Assembly (NCBI GenBank): GCA_900660155.1
Contig: CABFPE010000187.1
Span: forward strand, 409,641 to 473,640
DNA length: 64,000 nucleotides
Direction: 5' to 3'
Origin: Hofstenia miamia
Taxonomy: Eukaryota; Xenacoelomorpha; Acoela; Hofsteniidae
The position numbers and the translations under genes are program-made. Numbering within the stretch: the stretch's first letter is position 1; the number at the start of each line of letters is the position of its first letter. Positions 12,418 through 22,427 of this stretch are shown piece after piece. The notes below the pieces were generated by a model. It did not search any database, had not been told where the DNA came from, and saw only the letters and a list, made by a program, of their open reading frames with translations.

Positions 12418-14208
12418 ATGGGCCGATGTTCAAAAGACAAACGAGACATATATTATCGTCTTGCGAAAGAAGAGGGCTGGAGGGCTCGTAGCGCATTTAA
12501 GCTCATGCAACTAGATACTTCCTTCGATTTGTTTAAATCTGTTCATCGTGCGGTTGATTTATGCGCTGCTCCTGGAAGTTGGAGTCAAGTCCTTGCCAAA
12601 CGTCTTCAAAATGAGAATGGGTACGTGGAATTTTGAGGATCTTATTGATTTAATGTTTAAGTGAGTCTAAAATAGTTTCGGTCGATCTACAGAAAATGGC
12701 GCCCATAGCGGGTACTGTTCAGATTCAAGCTGACATAACTCGTGCCGATACTGTCGAAAAGGTCATTTCTGCCCTCGGTGGAGAGCTTGCAGATCTCATC
12801 GTTTGCGATGGGGCTCCGGATGTAACAGGTGCTCTTTTTACCACCACAATATGAAACAAACTAACCCTTAAAAAGTGTTTCCTTCAAATATTTTTTGTAA
12901 ATTTCTAGGCAATCGTGTATTCTCTTTTGCTATTGATGTCATTTAGGTTTACATGACATGGATGAGTACATTCAGAATCAGTTGGTGCTCGCAGCATTGA
13001 ACATCGCCACTCATCTCTTGCGGAAGCATGGAACATTTGTGGCAAAGGTTTTTCGTGGTAGAGATATAAATATCTTAGCACAGCAGCTTAGTTTATTCTT
13101 TACTGATCTTTGTATCGCCAAGCCGCAAAGCTCTCGCTCTTCCAGTCTAGAGGTCAGATGTTTTTTCAGTGTATATTTAGTTTATTGCATGACCGTTGTT
13201 TGAAAATGTGCAATATCCATTTGTAGTGTATTGAGGACCACATTTAATGTGTCTTTCTTCTTTATTCTTATTTAACATGTTCATAAACAAATACAAAATT
13301 GTCAGTTTAAATAATTCAATTATAAACAGTTTTTTATATGGAGTGTTAGAGATTTGATTTAAAGTATTAATGTTAGTAATTTTGAAGATTGTGTAATAAA
13401 TATGTGTTAATGGTTACAAATGTACAATCCATTGCTTCGGAGGAGACTATATGTAAATTGTTGTTGCGTGGTGTTCTTTTGACTGACTACGAGGAGACTT
13501 TAAATAGCTTTGTTTAAACGATGAACAGTGAACAACGCAGTGAAGCGGCATTTATCACATTTTCACTCGAATTTTAGAAGACTTATTGGCGTCATTACTT
13601 CATTAGAATGGAAAATTCGCACCCTATTCAAAGATTATTATTAGTAGTTCGCAAAGTTTTCAGTTTTATTTCATGCATCATTTGTTTATGGACCGTATTT
13701 CTCCTCTCTACTTCCTTGACATTTGATTTTCATCATGTAGTTTTCATTGATACATTGACACGTATATAAATTAAATGTTTATTGCGAATGAATAGATTTT
13801 TAGTACTTGAAATATTCACATTTTTAGTTTTCTGTAGTATGTAAACTTTGCTTACATATTTTCAGAAGCATGCTGGTAAATTTTTACATGTAATAAGATA
13901 TTATTTAGGCTTTCGCTGTTTGTAGAGGATATTCATGCCCCAAAGGTTATACTCCAACATTTGACAGCCCACTTTTGGCTGAATATGGTGACAGCATTGA
14001 CGATTTCGCTGGAAGCAATTCAGTTGTTGTTCCGTTTGTTACATGTGGAGATCTGTCAGGCTTTGATGCGGACACCAGTTACCCTCTTAATTTGAATAAT
14101 ACACCCTACTTTTATAAGCCACCGACACAGCCACCGATTGATCCACCATACAAGAAAGCAGTCGAGTTAAGACGATCCGATTTGCTTTCCAAGCCTGAAA
14201 CAATATAG
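12418..14208 (+). CDS. FTSJ1: FTSJ1/TRM7 tRNA (ribose-2'-O)-methyltransferase, 4 exons
   Basis: SAM-dependent enzyme that 2'-O-methylates nucleotides 32 and 34 of the tRNA anticodon loop in the cytoplasm, working with THADA/Trm732 and WDR6/Trm734 partners (family knowledge). Exons: 12418-12624, 12666-12828, 12947-13152 and 13909-14208, totalling 876 nt and 291 residues. Visible features are the [21 protein letters not shown]-terminus, the SAM-binding [11 protein letters not shown] (residues 47-57), and catalytic K28, D117 (IVCDGAPD), K157 ([10 protein letters not shown]) and E192 (SSSLE). The C-terminus has [13 protein letters not shown] and [13 protein letters not shown]. Length is close to yeast (about 310) and human (about 329). 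The first intron is only 41 nt. The stronger-looking donor at 12621 would put exon 2 out of frame, whereas the 12624/12666 join gives SKIVSVDLQ and the catalytic spacing known from human FTSJ1. The other introns use clear GT and AG sites. Confidence 0.95.
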
Positions 14209-14388
14209 GTTTATTTGTGTATGGTTGTTTTAATGTTTTTGCAGGAATTTGAGTCTAATTTAGTAGAAATTAAAATGATCAGACCTAAGTGTGCCACTCT
14301 ATAGATTTGCTGAAGGCAATGCATTGTTGAAAGTCCATTCTTTCAATGCTTGCTTTATAATTCAATTCAACTGGACTTTGTTAATGAA

Positions 14389-14394
14389 AATAAA
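14389..14394 (+). terminator. Probable FTSJ1 polyadenylation signal
   Basis: AATAAA lies 181 bp after the TAG stop of the methyltransferase. It is the first canonical hexamer downstream on this strand that I could see, giving a 3' untranslated region of roughly 200 bp. Confidence 0.55.
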
Positions 14395-14602
14395 TTGAAT
14401 TGAAATTCATTTTTGACGCAGTAATTGTGTTCAATTTACCTAAGAAATATATGCTGAACTTGATTTAAACAATGCTAACTAATTCTTACTTCAGTGATTT
14501 CAGTCGATGACAAGCTGTCCATTAGTATAAGAATTAAATGTTCTGTGAAATTGAAGATTATCCTTTTTTTGTTTTTTTGCTGAATCACTATACTTGGCGC
14601 AT

Positions 14603-14620
14603 AATGCCTTATAAGGCATT
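14603..14620. repeat. Perfect 18-bp palindrome
   Basis: AATGCCTTATAAGGCATT is perfectly self-complementary. It could extrude as a small cruciform or bind a dimeric protein, or be chance in AT-rich DNA. Confidence 0.6.
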
Positions 14621-14971
14621 TAAACTGAATATACATGTACGTTATTGGCACCCCTTAACTAGCTAAAACAATAAATAATAATAAATTATTTATAAATGCA
14701 TTTATATTTGGCTGTATGTAAAAATCATGCATGTTTATAGGAGAATTTTGATAAAATGGTATTTTCAGCCATTTCTAAAATAATTGGTTATTCATGCATT
14801 CTAGTGACTCTGAAATTTCAGAAAACTTACTTAGTTTTGAAAAATTGCTAGTTGTTGCTTCACATAATCAAGAGTACAAATTTCTTAATGTTTGCATGAT
14901 TTACGAAAATGTATCTATTTTACATTCAGAAGGACAAATATTTATTTTCATGAGCCCCAAAACAGTGTGAT

Positions 14972-15218
14972 TAGGCCCTTGCGAATCCACTGGATTCGGA
15001 ATCGAAATTGGAATCCATGTGGATTTGGACTCAATTCGAATCTAAGTAAAGTCGATTCCTCGAATCCATATACTAATAATCATAATAGCATGTCGTCCAT
15101 CGCTATTTCCTTTACATAGTCTAAGCGCAATTAAATGCAACAAGTTCTAAGACTCAGACAGCATCGGAAACTGCAGAATCCGGATTCGATTTTAAAAGGT
15201 TAATTCACAGGCCCTTTA
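14972..15218. mobile_element. Probable non-autonomous hAT-type element (247 bp)
   Basis: The ends TAGGCCCTTGCGAAT and, on the reverse strand, TAAAGGGCCTGTGAATT are similar inverted termini. They are flanked by imperfect 8-mers AGTGTGAT and GGTGTGTT (6 of 8 match). The interior repeats GGATTCG/GAATCC motifs. It ends 5 bp before the target duplication of the next element, making a tandem pair of short insertions. The imperfect duplication and termini indicate an older insertion than its neighbour. Confidence 0.45.
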
Positions 15219-15231
15219 GGTGTGTTGTAAT

Positions 15232-15538
15232 CAAAGTTAGAACCTGGCCGGTTTTTTCTGCTTGGCCCGGCCAGTATCAACATGAAAGAAATCAGGCCAG
15301 GGCCCGGGTGACAAAATTTATCGTTTTATACATTTTCCTTGAATTTTCTATTTGTACGTATTTAACGTGTATTTCATTTGAGATCTCATTTCATCTACAT
15401 ATTTACTTTTGTATGTACTATTTATGTTTATTCAAGTTATTCATTCAAACAGTAAAAAGAAAACACTGAAGACATTTATTTAGGTAATGAATGCGTCCGG
15501 GGCTTAAATTTTTCTGGCCCAGCCCGGTTCCAACTCTG
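15232..15538. mobile_element. Non-autonomous hAT-type element (307 bp)
   Basis: Terminal inverted repeats CAAAGTTAGAACCTGG and CAGAGTTGGAACCGGG (read inward from each end) are of hAT type. They are flanked by a perfect 8-bp target duplication GTTGTAAT (15224-15231 and 15539-15546). GC-rich GGCCCGGCC-like blocks sit just inside both ends. There is no transposase; it depends on an autonomous relative. Confidence 0.85.
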
Positions 15539-15546
15539 GTTGTAAT

Positions 15547-17264
15547 CATAATGTTCATTTTATGTAATAGTTCGGCTACGGTTTTATGTAGTTGTGCACC
15601 GGTCGATGAGCTTAATAGCTTAAAAATGGCCTGTGAAAAACTAAAATTTACTAGACTAGTGTTTTTATATGCTTAATTATTTTTTTGTGAAGATTCCGCT
15701 TGTATTCAGAAATTTGCACCGTTGTTCAGCTCTACATTCCACAAAACAGTAAAAACAAACATTGAAAAATGAAAATGGTTTATTTACTTAGCGTCAAAAA
15801 ACTTCTTAGTGCCAACATAAACGAAAAGATTTACTTAGCAGCAATATACATTTTGTATCATCTTACTTAGTGCCAAAATAAGTTATATTGCGATCGATGT
15901 TGAATATTTTAGGTTGTCAATATTTTTTCAATTTGTATTTTGATATAATTGAAATGTGAGATCGAAACTTTTCCTTCACTTTCGAACTATAAGTCGAGTA
16001 ATCGAAACCACTGTCCTATTTTGAATTTATCTAAATATTTATCCTCATTTGTATAAAAAAGGTTGCAAATGACGTTATGCATTTCTGGATGCATTTTTGT
16101 TTAAATCACAGTTGAATGCATTGCCATTCAGTTAATTCATTCATTTTGTAACATTCCTAAAACTCTTCGTCAAAGACCTTTTGATATAATTTTCCTTGTA
16201 ATCCCTTTAATCCCCGTCGTAGTGCTACAAACTGTCTCTTTAATCTTTCTTATAATACACGTTTCACTTCCGATTGCTTTTTCTTATCTCCTATATGGAA
16301 ATGTGACCTATAGTACATGGCAACGTTCAACAACTTAGGCCTAATTATCCCAGATTTCTATGCATTTTTAGATGCTTATTGCTCACTAAGTATTAAAGAT
16401 GTCTAAAATTTGAAAACACCACTGAATAAAAAAATTCTTCTTTCATTTATCTTTAATTCGTGCTAGAACGCTCACTGGAACTTGAGCGCTTTATTTACAG
16501 AAAACAACATAGTTGAGGCTGGTTGTTGATCCATGGGCTTTAGACCGTTTTATTTTTTTACCATTATATAGGGATAGAAAGTTTTTGCGAATTTGGATTT
16601 TCCATTAAAAAAAAGTTATTTTGTTTATGTACTTCAGCCACTGGAATAAATTTTGTCATAAATTTTCACCATGGTAAAGGATTTCCTAACCTGAGTGGAG
16701 AAAATTGTTTAACAATACGGTTTGTAAATTCAAAGAAAAATTAGGCAGTTTAGGCTTAAGGAACTGGCTTTAGCTTTTTCTTTTTCTAAAGTAAATGGTA
16801 TGTTCGATTCTTCCTCCGATATCGATTCGGTTCTTACTAATAACGTGAAGTATAATCCCCTGATAAATTCAGTATAGCAAATTATGGATTGCCAATTTCT
16901 TTTGGTTAGGCGTTGTGATTCTTGCCAAATTTGTATAATGGAATTGCTGAATTATAAGTAAGGCTGTTTGTATTTACACTTCGTCGTCGCATTATTCAAC
17001 ACTTGTGAAAATTTACTGTCCAAGAAATACCTAGCTTGAGCTATTCATTTAATATTACGTCGGACACCTTAGCTCCATTTATTGGCATTATTCAAATGTG
17101 AAAATCATTTCTAAACCCGCTATATTGAGATGTTTCGTTTAAGGATCAGTAAATGTTTACGTATGCGTGCGTTTCACTTTGAATGTAATCTATATCGATT
17201 TCCAAGAAAACTTTGCTTTATAATGCACCATTTTAATTTGGAAATCCCGTAATTTTCTGTAGGA

Positions 17265-17308
<44 letters not shown>

Positions 17309-17550
17309 CACACATTTTTACTTCGTTTTAATTTTGTAATTTACATACATGTCATTTGATGCAGCAATTTTACGTCTTCGCGAAATCGATTAACTATCAA
17401 ATGCATGATAATAGTTTAGAAATTTACATTTCTATATAGATTTATCGCTTATTCTTTGATTTTGCCGAATGTATGTAGTGACGTAGTTTTAGCTGATGGA
17501 GACAACGTGTCTTACCACTGCAGTGAGTTATATATTTACAGTATTTTAAG
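15547..17550. other. Gene-free spacer with a microsatellite
   Basis: No recognised gene. It contains an (AT)n microsatellite at about 17271-17306 and otherwise AT-rich, unstructured sequence. Confidence 0.5.
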
Positions 17551-17559
17551 AGTCTGTTG

Positions 17560-19175
17560 TAGATTGCAAATAGGGCAAAATTTCAGGCACAAACCCTAGT
17601 AATCGAACGAAAATAAGCCTAAATAAAAAAGGGTTGAGCAAAAATTGTCAAATTCCTTCTCAAGCCCAGCCCAGACGCATACGACTTATACCAAAATAAT
17701 ATAATTTGAAAGAATTTAGTAAAATGATTTTACCAAATCTTGGTTTTTTTCATGGAATATATCAAATTTCTTTTAGAGGTTATTATTAAGCCTTATTATG
17801 AAGTTGTTGTTTGAGTCCTCAACACCTTTTATGCTTCTCGAAATGGATTTTGATTTTTAGTCTTTAAAAAGCATGCCAATAATTTCCTTCATTTACAGTT
17901 CTCGAGCATAAAAATAATCGGTTCTTCTGAGGTTATCCCAATTTTTAATGTTTTACCATTTCCTTCAAAACATATCAGAGTTAGTTACATTTTTCATATA
18001 ATTTACGATGTCAAACCTTTTTTCGTGAATGCTAAGAAATTAAGATCGTTTGTCCGCAATGTTTTTCATTTTTTAATGGTTTTTTGAGGGTAAATTTTTT
18101 CAGAAAAAGTGGCGTTAGGCCTCTTAAATCGTGGATGTTAGAATTGCTCTTGTCTGAGTTTTGTAAGTCGAAGTAAATTATTGTACATTCAACTTTTTAT
18201 GACTAGTATTACAATGCATTTCACGAATCTAATTTGTCAATTCCCAGATGGTACAAATAGCAAACACATATTTCGATTGCTATTAGTTTTTATACGTCCT
18301 TAGCACGCAAAGAAATAATTAGCAAAATGTAGATTATGTAACTGCTAACATTGTCCAATCATGTTACTGAAAAAAATACTTTTTCAAACTTTTACCTCAT
18401 TGTTTATTTTTATTAAGATAATTATTTAAAAATTATTGATTTCAGATCTAACTTCTGTGCTTTTTATCATTTGATAGACATTACATGCATTTAACATTTT
18501 TACAGTTTATTGGACTATGTAATCGAAATAGCTCATTTGAATTTATTATTTAACTATCGATTTCATTATAAACATTTGTTCACTGTAAGAAGAAATTTAA
18601 CGTTCTTTATGGATAACCACTTTTTATTTCCTGTTCTAAATTTAGCCTACGCATTGAAAGCATTGTCTGTGAAATATGTATCGTGCTGTATTTAATACAT
18701 TTAAAAACTATTGGTTTTTTAAATTATGTCTACCTTTCAGCTTTAAAGGGTCACGTGTTCTGTGTGTAATTTGCATACATAGACTGCGTTTTTACACTTA
18801 CTGCAATAAATTTTTTCCGAAAAATTCGTGATTTCCGATTGCGCCGTTAACTACTAATATTGAATCATATTGGTATCAATTAAAAAATGTAGAAATTTTC
18901 AAAATTTATACCAAATTTTGTTATAAGCGCAAAAAATATAAGCATTCTCAAGAAAAACTATAGATAATGAACGCATGCATATTTACATGTACAGAATGAT
19001 TTCGAGATGCTTTTTCCAATTGACAAGCAATTTTCTTCTCCCATGGTTATTTCATCACTGATGATTGTATTTTATAGATTTCTTAAATTATATTTTTCAA
19101 AATTCGCTACAAGCCCAGCTCAGGCCCAAATATAAATCCATAAAGGGGCCAAGCCCAGCCCCACTTGCAACTATG
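17560..19175. mobile_element. Possible decayed hAT-type element
   Basis: TAGATTGCAAATAGGGC at the left resembles, inverted, the right-hand GCCCCACTTGCAACTA. The flanking 8-mers GTCTGTTG and GTCTATAG match at 6 of 8 positions. GC-rich AAGCCCAGCYCAG blocks occur near 17655 and 19115 in the same orientation, which fits two nested short repeats as well as one element. No transposase is visible between them. Boundaries and identity are uncertain. Confidence 0.3.
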
Positions 19176-19300
19176 GTCTATAGTTACAATTCTTATAAGT
19201 AGGTCGTGTCAGGTTATATATACATATAACTAAATGACACGTTTACACAACAAAGTATATATGGAGGGAATGTCGTCATTTCCTCTTGCATGTGATTCAG

Positions 19301-19379
19301 GTTTTCAAATGATTGGGTTCTTTAAATATCTATGTCATAGTGCCTCAATCACGCGCAGACACACTCCAGAGGCAAATAA
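19301..19379 (+). other. Candidate internal exon of an unidentified gene
   Basis: A 79-nt segment is preceded by an acceptor-like CATGTGATTCAG and followed by a strong donor, AATAA|GTGAGTAA. Only one frame is open, reading FQMIGFFKYLCHSASITRRH and then TPEAN. It needs one nucleotide from an upstream exon and leaves two for the next. That ending phase matches the start of the candidate exon at 40879, although 21 kb separates them. No family is recognised, so this is splice-signal evidence only. Confidence 0.3.
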
Positions 19380-21374
19380 GTGAGTAATGAACTGTAAGCG
19401 TATAGTATAACTGTAAAATTGGGATGCATATATCCACTAGTGACATGTTTTATTGAGTTCGGTTGACTCTGTGTGTAGCATTAAGAATCTCAGATTTGGT
19501 TTCATCCAATTTAAAAATTCCGGCTTGGAATTGTTTGTAAAATTTTTACTATTCCATCCTATTCCTATTAAGATTTCAATTCAGCCCACCATCCTTGTCT
19601 AAATTGTCATGTTTATCAGCGATTGAACTTTGCGCAAACGCTAGATTTGTGGGATTATTAACTTAAATTCAACAACAATTTTCCAACTATTTTTCCAATT
19701 TAGCTTTAATGTAATTATGGCATATTGTTCTTTCCCCATAAATATGTTGGTTTATGCTGATAAATATAATAATTTTACAGTGTTATTATTGGCTTCATCT
19801 TCTCTCAATGGAAAGCCCATGTGGGCGTCCATTAACTGATTTGGTTTGACTTTTTTCACACATTTAATGGACAATTTTACTTAATTTCGTCATTTCTTTT
19901 TCATTTCATGAACAATAGACGGTTTTGTATTCATTTTAGAGTATTTGGCATTGCATTCTTTGTTGATTAGTAGTTTCTAACCCCGATTCGAAAGACTAGT
20001 GTCGCCTACTTTCTGTTAATTTGAAGATTTTAAACTCTATAATTGGAATGGTTAGACAATAGATTTGGGCCACACATAGTTGTGAATTCTGTCGTTGGTG
20101 TTTTCTATTGTTTCACAACCAACTACTTACTTCAATGCACGTGTAACATTATTACTTGATATTTTATTTTTAACAACACATTTGTTTAAATTAAGTTTAT
20201 AGTGTATAACGTAGCTTTAACCTTACAAACTCTTTTCATCTACATTTTCAACGCTTCAACACTCCTTTTGGTGAAAAGTTGTATCAGTATTTAACTGTCT
20301 GTAGTATTTGAAATTATTAACAATTTCGATGAAAATTTCGATTTTTTAAATTTTTCAAATTTCACTTTAACTAAATTTCAGATAATCACGTATTTTAAAG
20401 CGAATGGATGGAATTAACCCCAACCTATTCGTTTTGGCATGGAAGCACACAAACTCATGCCTTTACTTATAGGTGTATAGAGGATAGGTCAAATTTTAAC
20501 ACTTAAATAAAAAAGCGATATTTTTTATCTTATGGTAGCTTCACTTCTGGATATCTTTATTGGTTTGCAAATTATGGGCGTTTAAATATTTTTATGAACT
20601 CGTCTCCGATTTTGGAAAACTACCGGAGAGAATAGTCTCATGCACATTCCAGTTCTTATTTTAAAACACCAATCCGACTGTTTTATGACATAGACTGTCA
20701 TTTTTTTTCAAATGGGAATCAATCCCAAATTATCTATGTCGCGAGTTGACTTTATAATATGATTATAACGTTATTGAATAATTTCGCAGTGCAGTCGAAT
20801 TCACCAAATTCTACTTGTTTCAAAAAACTGTTGCGTCTCACTGCTTTGATCGAAGTCGTAAATCAGTTATTGATTGTTATTAAATTTCCTTTACACTCTA
20901 ACAAATTCATTTATTATCGTACTCCGTGCAGGATATTTGTCTTTTAGATTACGAGATTAAGGAATCCTTTATAGACGATATGAAGACCATCGTGTAGGCA
21001 AGGTATCATGATTTCCCTTTGTTATGTCAATGTTTGCATTACTTCTTAACGTGTCAAAAAATAATTTTATTTGACAGAGCATTTCATTCATGCATCATAA
21101 TCAAATCATTTATAGAAATAGGGGGTGTGAAATTATCCGCTATGTGCGAATTCGATTATAGAAAATTGAGATTCTGTTTATTTCTGACCGTTATGATAAA
21201 TTAGTGTTTGTGACAATATTGAAAACGTTAACAAAATATTTGAATATTCGTTTTCCGCACAGCCTTTGATGCCAAACCCACACCGCATTACTAGACAGCT
21301 GAGTACACAATATGGTATATAGAAAATAGACAGAATATTATTACCAGCACAATGGAATGCCAAAAATTGAAGAT
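19380..21374. other. Gene-free AT-rich spacer
   Basis: No recognised gene or element. Open frames near 20759-21204 (+) are short and not protein-like. Confidence 0.45.
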
Positions 21375-21398
21375 TTTTATTAAGAAAAACAAGTTGGT

Positions 21399-21677
21399 TT
21401 ACATTTTCGGGCTTAAGGTGGTACTACGCTTTTTGGTTACAATGTCACGGTGGTTGAAAACAGCTGCTCGGAACAATGTTTGAGCCGCTCGCGTCGCTGT
21501 TATACATCTCGAGCTCAGCATCAACATCAAGATCATGTTGCGTTGAATTTGTTTGAGAATCATACTGTTTGGGAAAAAATTTATGAATGAGTACGCACTT
21601 GCACTACTTGTAGAGGGGCCATCTAGATTAGCAGTCCATTCACTCATCAAAGCAACTCCACTCGTACCCGGAGTAAG
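21399..21677 (-). other. Candidate 3' terminal exon of an unidentified gene
   Basis: On the minus strand an acceptor-like TATGTTTTAG is followed at 21677 by an open frame reading SGVALMSEWTANLDGPSTSS and ending at 21399. A second frame inside it reads like a hydrophilic C-terminus (NSTQHDLDVDAELEMYNSD), preceded by a good acceptor (TTTTTTCCCAAACAG). The GC-richer block is followed by AATAAA on the same strand (21375-21380 in + coordinates), as expected at a gene end. The two frames cannot both be used without a short intron, and the phases I tried do not join. Real but unidentified exon or pseudogene; strand inferred from the polyadenylation signal. Confidence 0.35.
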
Positions 21678-22097
21678 CTAAAACATATCGTCTTTGACAG
21701 CATGTATTTCAATTGTCCTTTATCTTCCTCACAAAGTATTAGGTTCTTAACGCTTGGATTTAGAAACGATGCGTTAGAAGGTAAATCTCTCCAATCACGA
21801 ATGACCTTCTGTGAATATCTTTTTTTTAATTTTAATTGCGTGCAAACTGATACACTTTGTTTTCGCGCAAGGAACCGAAACAGGTTGCTGCTCGAAAATT
21901 GACTTTGGCTTATTCAAGTTTGAGTGACCCTTCTTATTCTTCTGCAGACTTTCATGTTTGTTTTTTCAAGTGGCTCCACTGATTTGATGTAGTTAACCCG
22001 TTTTACTTAAACGAGCTCGTGCAGTACTTGCATTTGACTATCGTTTTAGCTTCAGCCAAATTACACATTAGAAAATAAAGACATTAGCTGCCTGTAG

Positions 22098-22419
22098 CAG
22101 GCTTGTCAACGAGCCAAAATTTCTGAGTTCGGCTCGGCTCGGTTTGATACATAAAACCTTTCAATGAGGCTCATTTTAGCTCTATAGTTTTTTAAAAATA
22201 TTGCGCTTTCATAATTGTTTACATAGCTCTACCTACTATTTAATAAACATTTCTAAATTTAAATTATAAGAAAGGCAAATTAAATAAAAAATAAGAAAAA
22301 TTTGCATAATTAAATTAAGAAACAGTACTATAATTTTGCTATTCTTAAAAAAGCTCGTTTTGAGCTTGTTGTATATCTAATGCTCTGCTCAAGCTCGGCT
22401 CGGCTCGTTGACAAGTCTG
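22098..22419. mobile_element. Non-autonomous hAT-type element (322 bp)
   Basis: Ends CAGGCTTGTCAACGAGCC and, inverted, CAGACTTGTCAACGAGCC form near-perfect terminal repeats. They are flanked by a perfect 8-bp target duplication GCCTGTAG (22090-22097 and 22420-22427). GGCTCGGCTCGG motifs lie inside both ends. There is no coding capacity. The termini differ from those of 15232-15538, so this is a separate family. Confidence 0.9.
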
Positions 22420-22427
22420 GCCTGTAG

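Noticed and set aside
17560-19175. Confident hAT element at this position
   Set aside because: Kept only as a low-confidence feature. The termini are offset by 1-2 bases, the flanking 8-mers match imperfectly, and the GC-rich blocks repeat in direct rather than inverted orientation.
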